From an uncultured bacterium (GTDB lineage: Bacteria > DRYD01): DNA of 64,000 bases. Positions 1 through 8,808 of this stretch are shown here, piece after piece. The position numbers and the translations under genes are program-made. Location: assembly GCA_937139605.1 (NCBI GenBank), contig CAKZQG010000028.1, forward strand, positions 1-64,000, read 5' to 3'. Each line of letters opens with the position of its first letter. Position 1 is the first letter of the stretch. Under the pieces are notes generated by a model. It made no database searches, had not been told where the DNA came from, and worked only from the letters and a program-made list of their open reading frames with translations.

Positions 1-1038
1 GAGATAAGAGAGATGTTAAAAGCATTTTATTCAGTATTGAAAGCATTAGACAGATATATAAGATTTGTATTAGTAACGGGAGTAAGTAAATTTGCGAAAG
101 TATCACTGTTTAGTGGATTAAATCAGTTAAAAGATATATCATTAGACAAGAGGTATGGAAATATATGCGGATATACCCAAGAGGAATTAGAATATTATTT
201 TAAAGAGTATTTAAAAGATGTAAATTTAGAAGAGATAAAAGAATGGTATAACGGATATAACTTTTTAGCTAATAAAGTGTATAATCCATTTGATGTGTTG
301 TTATATTTAGATAAGAAGGAGATAAGGAATTATTGGTATGAAACAGGAACGCCAAGTTTTTTAATAAAGTTAATAAAACAGAAGGAGTATAATGTAGTGG
401 AATTAGAAGGGATAAAAGCAGATGAGAGTTTATTAAATAAATTTGACGTAGAAGAGATAGAAATAGAAGCGATAATGTTTCAAAGTGGATATTTAACAAT
501 AAGAGATTATAAGGTAAGTGAAAATGGGATATTGTTTGAATTAGGATTTCCGAATAAAGAAGTAAGAGTATCATTTAATAGAGATATATTGTATAATTTA
601 GTAAAACAGAAATCAAAAGTAAATGTAATAGCAGAAAAAATAATAGAGATATTAAAAACAGAAAGAATAGAAGAATTAAAGGAACAAATAGAGATATTAA
701 TAAGTGCAATAAGTTATATGTATTTAAAAGAAGAATATAGTTATGTAATATCGGTATATAGTATGTTATATACAACGGGATTAGATGTGATAATAGAAGA
801 TAATACATCAAAAGGGCGGATAGATATGAGTGTAATGGTGGATAAAAAAGTAGTATATATAATAGAGTTTAAGGTACTAGAGAAAGAAGAGGAAAAAGGG
901 AAAGCATTAAAACAAATTAAAGAAAAAGAATACTTTAAGAAATATTTAAATTACCAAAAGATATATTTAGTAGGGATAGAGTTTGATAAGATAAGTAAAA
1001 ATTTAGTTAATTTTGAATATGAATTACTAATAACTTAA
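1..1038 (+). CDS. AAA-ATPase-like / PD-(D/E)XK nuclease family protein, 3' part
   Basis: The reading frame is open from base 1, so the 5' end lies outside the window; the first in-frame ATG at 13 is internal. The first ~110 residues nearly match residues ~175-285 of the complete paralogue at 36889-38409, which places this piece at the end of the ATPase module. Known families here are the AAA-ATPase-like domain joined to a C-terminal PD-(D/E)XK nuclease-like domain (DUF1703 type). Near the C-terminus GRID followed by EFK gives the D...ExK nuclease signature. The middle third differs strongly from the paralogue while both ends match. The family is multicopy in many AT-rich bacteria and its role is unproven; defence or a mobile-element-like role is possible. 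Confidence 0.85.
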   Translation, partial: EIREMLKAFYSVLKALDRYIRFVLVTGVSKFAKVSLFSGLNQLKDISLDKRYGNICGYTQEELEYYFKEYLKDVNLEEIKEWYNGYNFLANKVYNPFDVLLYLDKKEIRNYWYETGTPSFLIKLIKQKEYNVVELEGIKADESLLNKFDVEEIEIEAIMFQSGYLTIRDYKVSENGILFELGFPNKEVRVSFNRDILYNLVKQKSKVNVIAEKIIEILKTERIEELKEQIEILISAISYMYLKEEYSYVISVYSMLYTTGLDVIIEDNTSKGRIDMSVMVDKKVVYIIEFKVLEKEEEKGKALKQIKEKEYFKKYLNYQKIYLVGIEFDKISKNLVNFEYELLIT

Positions 1039-1249
1039 GAGGATAATAGATAATGAAAAAAAAACATTTTTAAAAAGTTATCTTAGAAAAAGTAACAAAT
1101 GTAAGCATGTGAGGTAAGGGATATAAGGAAAATATTAAAAAATAAATAAAATAGTTAAAATCCTAAAAATAAACCTAAAAAAATAAATTTTAAAAAAACT
1201 ATTTTAATTATTAGGAAGGTTTTTAGGTATCTTAACTCCCTAAAAGGAA

Positions 1250-1278
1250 TTCAAAATTTTTTAGTTAAATTATATAAT
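1250..1278 (+). promoter_or_regulatory. Candidate promoter for dacB
   Basis: TTCAAA at 1250-1255 and a perfect TATAAT at 1273-1278 are separated by 17 bases, 33 bases before the dacB ATG. The -35 box matches TTGACA at four of six positions. In DNA this AT-rich chance -10 boxes are common, so this is only a candidate. The rest of 1039-1310 shows no gene. Confidence 0.4.
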
Positions 1279-1310
1279 ATAAATTCATCAGTAATATCTA
1301 AAAATAATAA

Positions 1311-2654
1311 ATGTTGAGAAAAATTAATAAGTATTTATTAAAAAATAAGTTAAGAGTAGATATAAGTTTTAAGTTAGTATTTTTTATTTTTACTATTTTA
1401 GTTATTTTAGTAAGTATTAAAATAGTATTAGCTTATGATTTAACATTAAAGAATAAAATAGATTCTAAGTTATCTTTATTGAAAACAGGGAAGATTGGGA
1501 TTATTTTTATAGATATTTATGATAAAGATAGGGTAGTATATGAAAAAAACGCTAGTAGTTTATTCATTCCAGCTTCTTCTATAAAATTGCTCACAACGTA
1601 CTGCGCTTTATCTAATTTATCTCCATTCTATTTTTTTGAGTTAAAATTCTATACAGATGGAGATATAGAAAATGGAGTATTAAACGGCAATATAATAGTT
1701 AATGCTGATTTTAATCCTACTTTAATTGAAGAGATTATATATGATCCTTATGATTTTTTATTTAATTGTGTAAAAGAGACTTTAGATAGTTATAATATAA
1801 AATCTATTAATGGTAAATTTTGTATAGATTATTCTATTAGTAAGGAAAAATCTATACCGATATTTCCGGAATCTTGGGAGATTTACAAAGGTGAGCCTTT
1901 TGCTCCTTATGTTATTCCTTTTTCTTTTAATCAAAATATGATAAAAATAATAAAACAAAATGAAAATATTATGGTGTTCCCTAATTTAGGGTTAAATCCT
2001 TATTCTCTTATTAATAAATCTTCATTTGTTGATAATGCGTATTGGTATATTTATGAAGATCCTTTTGAATATAATAAGTTAGTCTTTAGCAAAATTTTAA
2101 AGGATTTATCTATAAATGTGCCTGTTATCCCTTTATATAATAAAAAAGGAAATTTAAAACTAATGAATACTTATTTAACTGAAACACTATTAAATGCTTT
2201 AAGATATCAGAATTATTGGAGTGATAATTATGTTTCTCAAAGTATTTATTATTTATTAAAATATAAGTATGACATTAATTTACAAGAATATTATAGGGAT
2301 TTAGGTTTTTATAATATTGTGATAGATGATGGTTGTGGATTATCGAGAAAAAATAGGGTTTCTCCTTTTATGTTTGCTAAGCTCCTTAGTTATTCTGTAA
2401 AGAATGGGTTATTTAAGTATATAGAATATACATTACCTGGCTATTTAGAAGGAACTTTAAGCAGTAGAAAAAATATGCCAAAAACTATTAAAGCTAAAAC
2501 AGGAACATTAAATGACGTATCAGCTTTAGTAGGATTCATTAAAACTAATTCTAATAAATATTTATCTTTTGCTATATTATATAATGGACCATATACTTAT
2601 GATGCTAAAATTTTAGAAGAACAAATATTAGATATAGTTTATAATAACTATTAG
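1311..2654 (+). CDS. dacB: D-alanyl-D-alanine carboxypeptidase/endopeptidase (PBP4 type, peptidase S13)
   Basis: This is a penicillin-binding protein that trims or cleaves peptidoglycan cross-links in the periplasm. A basic N-terminus and one hydrophobic segment (about residues 20-41) form a signal peptide or anchor. The catalytic SxxK motif is S89-S-I-K92 in a PASSIK context, the second motif region reads DGCGLSRKNRVSP, and the third is K396-T-G398. The length of 447 aa is normal for PBP4. No strong Shine-Dalgarno precedes the ATG; a candidate promoter lies at 1250-1278. The next gene starts 9 bases after its stop, so the two are probably co-transcribed. Confidence 0.9.
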   Translation: MLRKINKYLLKNKLRVDISFKLVFFIFTILVILVSIKIVLAYDLTLKNKIDSKLSLLKTGKIGIIFIDIYDKDRVVYEKNASSLFIPASSIKLLTTYCALSNLSPFYFFELKFYTDGDIENGVLNGNIIVNADFNPTLIEEIIYDPYDFLFNCVKETLDSYNIKSINGKFCIDYSISKEKSIPIFPESWEIYKGEPFAPYVIPFSFNQNMIKIIKQNENIMVFPNLGLNPYSLINKSSFVDNAYWYIYEDPFEYNKLVFSKILKDLSINVPVIPLYNKKGNLKLMNTYLTETLLNALRYQNYWSDNYVSQSIYYLLKYKYDINLQEYYRDLGFYNIVIDDGCGLSRKNRVSPFMFAKLLSYSVKNGLFKYIEYTLPGYLEGTLSSRKNMPKTIKAKTGTLNDVSALVGFIKTNSNKYLSFAILYNGPYTYDAKILEEQILDIVYNNY

Positions 2655-2663
2655 TTTGTTTTT

Positions 2664-3701
2664 ATGGATTCAAAAAGAATAAAAAATATAAGAATTGGGA
2701 TAGAAAATGCTTTAAAATGGTCTTTATATAAACATAAAATCTTTAAAAATTGTAATAGAAAATTCTTATTTAAATATCTAGATTTTTTTGTTTTAAAGGA
2801 AGAAAAGGTTTTAGTTAGTTTTTTAAAAAAAATAAAATTTTTAAAGCATTTCCAAGGAGATTTAGTCCATCTTTTTATTAAAATTATTATCAATAATTTC
2901 ATTAATAATAATTCAATAGATTTTGAAGAAATAAAAAATAAATTCAAAATTCAATTCTGGAATAATATTAATAACTCTAAAAAAATTACATGTAATAATT
3001 TTGGTAATCTTTTTGATGCTAATTTTATTAACTTATATAAAAATAATTATATTTGGGAATTTTTTTATGATTATTCTATAACTAATAAGGAGTTAGAAAA
3101 TTTATATGAAATGTCTTTAACTGCTTTGGTTAATTTTTATCAATATTTTAATGATAATATTCTTAAGGCTTTAAAGAATTTTCATATTCTTTGGATAGAT
3201 TCTATAGGAGAAATAAAAAATAAAGACAATGTTAATAAAAAGTATAATATAATTGAGTATAATTTAAAAATAGAAAATGGGAATATAAAAATACTTTTAA
3301 ATCCGGATTTTGTAATAATTAATGAAAAAGAGAAGCAGATTTTTATTTACGATTGGAAAACCCATAAAAAAGAAGATTTAGATTTAAATCAATTTAAATT
3401 ATATACACTTTATTATAGTAATATTTACAATGAATTTAATATAAAAAATATTATTGTTTATTTATTTCCAGAATTAGAGGAGCAAGTTATAAGTATAAAT
3501 GATATTCAAGATTTTATTGAATTTATTTTTAATAGTTATAACGAAATAAAGAATAAAATAAAAGAAGCTTATTTGGAATTAAAAAATCACACTGATATTA
3601 ATGATAATGATATAAAAAAAATATATGAATATTTTCCAGTAGTAGATGATTTATCAGTTTGTTCTTTTTGTGAATTTAGAAAATTATGTTTTAATTTGTA
3701 A
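2664..3701 (+). CDS. AddB/Cas4-like iron-sulphur PD-(D/E)XK nuclease
   Basis: The protein is 345 aa and resembles the nuclease domain of AddB (PDDEXK_1 family) standing alone, without a helicase. Nuclease residues are P214-D215 and D230-W-K232. Four cysteines fit the AddB-type 4Fe-4S staple: C30 in CNRKFLFKY, then C333, C336 and C342 (C-x2-C-x5-C) at the very end. This N-terminal-one, C-terminal-three arrangement is diagnostic for the AddB/Cas4 group. It probably cuts or resects DNA, but the partner is unknown. It lies in an operon with dacB (9-base gap) and has no Cas, RecB or AddA neighbour in the window, so a CRISPR role is unsupported. Confidence 0.75.
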   Translation: MDSKRIKNIRIGIENALKWSLYKHKIFKNCNRKFLFKYLDFFVLKEEKVLVSFLKKIKFLKHFQGDLVHLFIKIIINNFINNNSIDFEEIKNKFKIQFWNNINNSKKITCNNFGNLFDANFINLYKNNYIWEFFYDYSITNKELENLYEMSLTALVNFYQYFNDNILKALKNFHILWIDSIGEIKNKDNVNKKYNIIEYNLKIENGNIKILLNPDFVIINEKEKQIFIYDWKTHKKEDLDLNQFKLYTLYYSNIYNEFNIKNIIVYLFPELEEQVISINDIQDFIEFIFNSYNEIKNKIKEAYLELKNHTDINDNDIKKIYEYFPVVDDLSVCSFCEFRKLCFNL

Positions 3702-3818
3702 TTTTTTATCTTATTTATTTAAAAAAGGGTTAAGAAATAAAATAAAGAAAAATAATAAGAGAATAATCAAAGAAATTTTTCAATAGTGAAAATGAAATAA
3801 TAATAATAATAAAACAAA

Positions 3819-5096
3819 ATGGATCTTATAAATAAACAGGATAGCTACTTTAATAACGAATTAAATAGTGGAAATAAATTAAAAGCGAGATATTTAGATA
3901 TAAGGCCAATTAATTTAAATGGGCAGGATTTATTTTTAATTACTGATCCTTATAGAATATCTCCTGATTTTATTGTTAATTCTATAGTAGTTTTAGTTTT
4001 ATCTTTATTAGACGGTAAAAATTCTTTTAATGACATTAAATCTATTATATTTAAATATACTGGAATAATCCCTACAGACAGCGAGCTTTACAATTTGATA
4101 AAGTTTTTTGAAGATAATTTGTTATTATTAAATGAAGATTTTATTAAAGCCTATGAAAAAGAAGTTCAAAATTTAAAACAAAAAGGAATTTTAAGAGGGA
4201 GTTTAATAGGAATAAGCTATCCTGAAGATTCACTTAAAGCTGAGGATTTTTTATTTAATATTGCTATAGATAATTCAAATGATACCAATTTTTCTAATGA
4301 TATAATTTCTTTAATTGTTCCTCATATGGACTTAAAAGTTGCAAAGGATACTTATTTTAAATCATATAAATTATTATTAGATAATATAATTAAAAATGAT
4401 AGAGAGATAGAGAATATATTTATTTTAGGCGTTAGTCATTATTATCATAAAAATCCGATATCTATTTTTCCTTTGGATTTTGAAACTCCTTTTGGAATTT
4501 TAAAAACTAATAAAAATCTAATTGAAAAAATAAACTATAATTTAAAAGATATTCTTAAAGATAATTATTTTGACTTATTTGAAGATATATTAATTTATAG
4601 ATCTGAGCATTCTATAGAATCTCAGATTCCATATATAAAATTATTAGAAAAAAAATTAATTGCTCAAGGTAAAATAAATACTGAAATAAAAATAGTGCCA
4701 ATGATAATATCATATGGAAACATTGAATTATTTAATAAAATTATAGATTCCTTTATAAATGAGATTGATTATAAAAAAACTGTTTTTATATCGAGTATAG
4801 ATTTAAGCCATGTTGGTAAAAAATTTGGAGATCAAAAATCTTTTGATCCTAAAATTTATGATGAAAAATACATTAATCTACTGTTAAATTTAAAAGTAAA
4901 TGATTTATTTTATTTTGAAAATATATCAAGGATTGATGGGATATTTACTAATACATTTTTAGCTATTATCTTAAATAAGTTATCTATAGTAAATGAGTTT
5001 AAAATTAATTCAAAATTAATTGATTATAAAAGATATGAGGATAAATTAATGGACTCTACAGTTTCTTATGCTTCTATTGTTTATTTTAAAGAATAA
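3819..5096 (+). CDS. amrB: MEMO-family protein (AmmeMemoRadiSam system protein B) with N-terminal extension
   Basis: Residues ~160-425 form a MEMO domain: P168-H169-M-D, then G-V-S-H207, later SEHSIESQIP and SSIDLSH. H169 and H207 correspond to metal-binding histidines of human MEMO1. The position of the MEMO1 cysteine is serine (DLSH), as is common in bacteria. Residues 1-~155 are an extra helical domain containing an LITDPYRISPDF stretch, known in a bacterial subgroup. The usual partners, an AMMECR1 protein and a radical SAM enzyme, are not in the window. The biochemical function of the bacterial family is not settled. Neighbours are the AddB-like nuclease upstream and pilus assembly genes downstream. 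Confidence 0.8.
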   Translation: MDLINKQDSYFNNELNSGNKLKARYLDIRPINLNGQDLFLITDPYRISPDFIVNSIVVLVLSLLDGKNSFNDIKSIIFKYTGIIPTDSELYNLIKFFEDNLLLLNEDFIKAYEKEVQNLKQKGILRGSLIGISYPEDSLKAEDFLFNIAIDNSNDTNFSNDIISLIVPHMDLKVAKDTYFKSYKLLLDNIIKNDREIENIFILGVSHYYHKNPISIFPLDFETPFGILKTNKNLIEKINYNLKDILKDNYFDLFEDILIYRSEHSIESQIPYIKLLEKKLIAQGKINTEIKIVPMIISYGNIELFNKIIDSFINEIDYKKTVFISSIDLSHVGKKFGDQKSFDPKIYDEKYINLLLNLKVNDLFYFENISRIDGIFTNTFLAIILNKLSIVNEFKINSKLIDYKRYEDKLMDSTVSYASIVYFKE

Positions 5097-5138
5097 ATAA
5101 AAAATTAGAAATAAACTAAAGATAATAAAAAAATAAAA

Positions 5139-6416
5139 ATGATAATAGATATATTAAATAATAGAGAATTCAATTTAGTTTATTATAAAGCTGGGATTTT
5201 AAGGGAAGAAGTAATTGATGATATTACTAAAATAAATATAGATTTGTTAAAAAAGACAAAGGAATTAATTATTTTAGTTCCTGATAGTTTTTTAATAACT
5301 AAGGCCTTAAGCATTCCAGCTGAGTTAAAATCTTACAAAGCTATTAAATCAAATTTATATAAAAATCTCCCTGTTAGTCCAAATTTAACTTATAATAGTA
5401 TAAATTTAATTGGTTCTAAGTTATATTTTATTGGGATAAAGCGAGAAAATTTAGATAATTTTTTACAATACCTTAATAAATTAAAAGTAAGTATAAAATA
5501 TATTTTACCTCATAGTTTTGCAATAAAAGAAGTATATAATTTTGATAAACCTAATTATATAGTTTTAAATTTAAGTCGGTATTATTTATCTATTTCTTCT
5601 TTTGAAAAGACAGGTTATTTCTTTTTTAGTATCCTACCTTATAATATAGATAGTTTCAAGATAGATGTTAATGATTTACAAGCTAGTAAGATAGTAAATG
5701 AAATATATAGAATTATTTCTTCTTTTCAAGCTCAAACGAAATTAAACATAGAAGGTATATACCTATTTTCTAATGCTGATTATCAAGAGCTTACTTTGTT
5801 AGATTTATTGAAAAGAAGTTTAGGGAATTTATCTTTTGTTTTAAAACAAGATAATCATTATCCTTTATATGAAAAGATACTAAATTATAAAAATTTTTCT
5901 ATTAATCTAAATAAAGATGAATTGGAAGAAAAAGTTAATATAGAAGAAAATAAAGAAATTTTTAATAAATTCTTAGTAGCTTATGTGGTATTATTAATTT
6001 TATTATCGTTTATTATTTATGCAGGAGTTAATAAAAGGTATAATGCAGAAAAAATTATTTTAGCTAATTTAAATAGCACTTATAATTCACTAAAAACGAA
6101 TATTTTATCAAATAGTACTAAAAATGATAGCTATAAAGAAAAAGCTTTTTTAATTATTTACAAAATAAATAATATTGATAAAAATGTATTAAAAGAGATT
6201 TATTTTAATTCTATTTCTTATAATAATGGTGTGTTTTTTTTAAAGTTTGTGTGTTTTAATTATGATCAAGCTTTAGCTTTTCAGAATTCTTTAAAAGCAA
6301 GTTTAAAAGATGTTGCTATAATTTCAAATATTCAAAGCAATAAACGGATAATAACAATTGATAATGAAAATCAAACAGAAATAATTGATAATACTATTGA
6401 AATAAAAGTAAAATAA
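5139..6416 (+). CDS. PilM/PilN-like (GspL-like) pilus or secretion assembly protein
   Basis: The layout is a cytoplasmic domain (residues ~1-275) with strand/helix patterning like the actin-like PilM/GspL fold, one transmembrane segment at about 278-296, then a short coiled periplasmic segment and an alpha/beta domain (about 300-410) like PilN or GspL. This is the GspL architecture: PilM and PilN functions in one chain. The call rests on topology, on the neighbouring gene (PilO/PilP-like, 16 bases downstream) and on a PilB/GspE ATPase at 58038-59792. Primary sequence is too diverged for certainty. It would form the inner-membrane platform of a type IV pilus or type II secretion system. Confidence 0.6.
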   Translation: MIIDILNNREFNLVYYKAGILREEVIDDITKINIDLLKKTKELIILVPDSFLITKALSIPAELKSYKAIKSNLYKNLPVSPNLTYNSINLIGSKLYFIGIKRENLDNFLQYLNKLKVSIKYILPHSFAIKEVYNFDKPNYIVLNLSRYYLSISSFEKTGYFFFSILPYNIDSFKIDVNDLQASKIVNEIYRIISSFQAQTKLNIEGIYLFSNADYQELTLLDLLKRSLGNLSFVLKQDNHYPLYEKILNYKNFSINLNKDELEEKVNIEENKEIFNKFLVAYVVLLILLSFIIYAGVNKRYNAEKIILANLNSTYNSLKTNILSNSTKNDSYKEKAFLIIYKINNIDKNVLKEIYFNSISYNNGVFFLKFVCFNYDQALAFQNSLKASLKDVAIISNIQSNKRIITIDNENQTEIIDNTIEIKVK

Positions 6417-6432
6417 TAAGGTAAATAAAATT

Positions 6433-7275
6433 ATGAAAAGAAGAGAATTATTTTTAATTATAATTATCTTAATACTTTTAGCTTTTAGTTGGTTTTACTT
6501 TATTTATAATATTAAAAGAAAGCAATTGATATCTATACAAAAAGAAAAAATAAAAATACAAGAAGAAATAAGGATTTTAAGTAATAATAAAATTGAATTA
6601 CCTAAGGAAATTAATAATTCAAATTATGAGAAATTATTAACTTTTATAAGAAGATATAATTTAGCTGAAATAAATCAAGTAAAAAATTTAGATAACAATA
6701 TAACTATTAATTTAGTATTATCAAATGAAGAAAATTTATTAAATATTTTAGATTATATTTATAAAAACCAAGATTTTTTAAAAATAAATGCTTTAGATAT
6801 AACACTTAATGAAGAACAAAATAATTTATTGGTTAGTTTAGTTTTATCCAATTTATATTTACCTCCCAGTGTTGAAAATGTAAATAATTATTCTTTTAAT
6901 CTGAAATTTTTTAATGAGAAGTATTATTTAAATAAAATTAAAGAGCAATTAGAATTAGAAAAACAAATAAAAGAACAAGAGAAACAAAAAGAATTAGAAT
7001 TAATTACTAAAAGAAATATTTATAATCAAAGTTTTGAAAGTAATATTAATAACAATGATATTCCTACTTTAAATATGACTTATAAGGGAACTATTTTTAT
7101 AAATAATGAAAAATACGGCGTTTTAGCTATGGATGAAAAAGAATATTTCTTAAAAGAAAATCAAACTATAATAATCAACCAAAATAAAATTAAAATATTA
7201 AATATTCAAAAGCAAAGTATAAAAATACTTTTAAATGATTCTAATATATTGGAACTAAAATTAAATATATTATAA
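6433..7275 (+). CDS. PilO/PilP-like fused inner-membrane assembly protein
   Basis: An N-terminal transmembrane helix (about residues 6-24) is followed by a coiled segment (25-60) and an alpha/beta domain to about 150, which is the PilO/GspM plan. A Glu/Lys/Gln-rich linker follows (about 170-195). From about residue 213 a small beta domain begins with YKGTIFINNEKYGVLAM and resembles the homology region of GspC/PilP. PilO and PilP are normally separate proteins, so this looks like a fusion. It starts 16 bases after the GspL-like gene and certainly shares its transcript. The assignment is by architecture and context; sequence similarity is weak. Confidence 0.55.
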   Translation: MKRRELFLIIIILILLAFSWFYFIYNIKRKQLISIQKEKIKIQEEIRILSNNKIELPKEINNSNYEKLLTFIRRYNLAEINQVKNLDNNITINLVLSNEENLLNILDYIYKNQDFLKINALDITLNEEQNNLLVSLVLSNLYLPPSVENVNNYSFNLKFFNEKYYLNKIKEQLELEKQIKEQEKQKELELITKRNIYNQSFESNINNNDIPTLNMTYKGTIFINNEKYGVLAMDEKEYFLKENQTIIINQNKIKILNIQKQSIKILLNDSNILELKLNIL

Positions 7276-7387
7276 AATTTATAAATAAAAAGGGTTAAAG
7301 TAGAAAATGTAAAAATATAAAAATATAAAGTTAGTTATTACATAAAAAATAATAAAATTATTAAAATAATTTAAGGAGTTGATTAAG

Positions 7388-7741
7388 ATGATAACTTTAA
7401 AAGTAAAGGATAGAAAAAGAATATTAAAGGAAGTTTATAAATCTTATTTACCGGGAACTAAAGAGATAAATTTTAAAGTAGGTGATACTGTTAAGGTTTA
7501 TCAAAAAATAAAAGAAGGAGATAAATCAAGAACCCAAGTTTTCGAAGGGATTGTTATAGAAATTCACGGACCAAAAGATGATAGGTATTTTACTGTTAGA
7601 AAAGTAGTCCAAGGGGTTGGAGTAGAAAAAACTTATAAAATCAATAGTCCTTTAGTTGAAAAAGTTGAATTTGTTAAAAAGCCTCTTAGAAAGCCTCGAA
7701 GAAAAAAATTATTCTACATCAGAGAAAAAAATTACGTTTAA
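7388..7741 (+). CDS. rplS: 50S ribosomal protein L19
   Basis: A 117-aa protein with the L19 core: NFKVGDTVKVYQKIKEGD, then QVFEGIVIEI, FTVRKVVQGVGVEKTY, the S-P-L-V-E-K-V-E turn and a basic C-terminus ending RKKLFYIREK. L19 sits at the 30S-50S interface. An in-frame TTG at 7379 abuts the AAGGAG Shine-Dalgarno (7373-7378). The ATG at 7388 has a proper 9-base spacing, so I start there. The usual partners rpsP, rimM and trmD are not adjacent. Confidence 0.95.
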   Translation: MITLKVKDRKRILKEVYKSYLPGTKEINFKVGDTVKVYQKIKEGDKSRTQVFEGIVIEIHGPKDDRYFTVRKVVQGVGVEKTYKINSPLVEKVEFVKKPLRKPRRKKLFYIREKNYV

Positions 7742-7866
7742 TTCTATTTTTATTATTTTAAATTAAAACTTAATTAAATTAAAGAGTGCATTCAATTTTA
7801 ATTTATCTATTATTATAAAAATAGTAAAATAACAATAATAAAAAACAATAAAGAAGGAGTTTAATA

Positions 7867-8787
7867 ATGTATAAAAAAGAATTAAAGAATAATGAATTAA
7901 AAAATAAGATAATATTATTAAAAGTTTTTATAATTACAAGTATAATTATTACTTTATTTTTTTCTTCATGTAATCAAAATAATGATAATAAAATAGTAGC
8001 AAAAGTTAATAACGAAAATATTACTCAAAATCAATTAAATGAAGAATTAAATAAGCAATATGGTTATGAAACTTTACAAAATTTAATAAACCAGGTATTA
8101 GTTTTACAAGAAGCTAAGAAAAAAAATATAACTGTAAGTGAAAAAGATATTCAAGAAGAAATATATAAAGTAGCTTTAAATATGGGGGGTATTGAGAAAT
8201 TAAAAGATCAATTAAAGGCAAGAAATGTTAGTTTTGATGATTATAAAGAAAAAGTTAAATTAGATTTACTATTAAGAAAATTGGTTATTTCTGAATTAAC
8301 GGAAGATGAATTAAAAGTGTTTTATGATAATATAAAGAGCTCATTACCTATGGTAGAAGTTTCTTTTATAATGGTTCCGGATAAAGAGTTAGCTAATTCC
8401 ATATTAGATAATTTGAAAAAAGGGGCTTCATTTGAAAAATTGTCAGAAACTTATTCTCAAGATCCATTAACTAAAGATACAAAAGGATATGCAGGTTTTC
8501 TTTTAAAAAATGATATTTCTAACGCATCACCTACTTTTAAAGCTTTAGATGAAGCAATATTTAAAGCTCCCAAAAAAGGAGAAATTATTGGACCTATTGA
8601 AGTAAATTATAAAGGCCAAAAGTTATATTACATTGTTAAATATATAAACGTATTACAATCCTATCAAGATGTTAAACCTAAATTACAAGAAATATTAGCT
8701 CAACAAAAATCTAATGAATATATTCAAAAATTACGAAAAAATGCTAACATTGAGATACTTTACAATAAAGATAATAAAAATAAATAA
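7867..8787 (+). CDS. Parvulin-type peptidyl-prolyl cis-trans isomerase (PrsA/SurA-like foldase)
   Basis: An N-terminal hydrophobic stretch ends in FFSSC at about residue 36, a probable lipoprotein signal although phenylalanine at -3 is not ideal. It is followed by a SurA_N-like helical chaperone domain (about 45-155) with QLNEELNKQYG and LINQVLVLQEA, and a PpiC rotamase domain (about 165-290) with EVSFIMV, ASFEKLSETYSQDP and FKALDEAIFKAPKKGEI. It folds exported proteins in the periplasm. An AAGGAG Shine-Dalgarno precedes the ATG. The next gene starts 21 bases downstream. Confidence 0.87.
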   Translation: MYKKELKNNELKNKIILLKVFIITSIIITLFFSSCNQNNDNKIVAKVNNENITQNQLNEELNKQYGYETLQNLINQVLVLQEAKKKNITVSEKDIQEEIYKVALNMGGIEKLKDQLKARNVSFDDYKEKVKLDLLLRKLVISELTEDELKVFYDNIKSSLPMVEVSFIMVPDKELANSILDNLKKGASFEKLSETYSQDPLTKDTKGYAGFLLKNDISNASPTFKALDEAIFKAPKKGEIIGPIEVNYKGQKLYYIVKYINVLQSYQDVKPKLQEILAQQKSNEYIQKLRKNANIEILYNKDNKNK

Positions 8788-8808
8788 AAATAAGAAATTA
8801 TAATCTTT

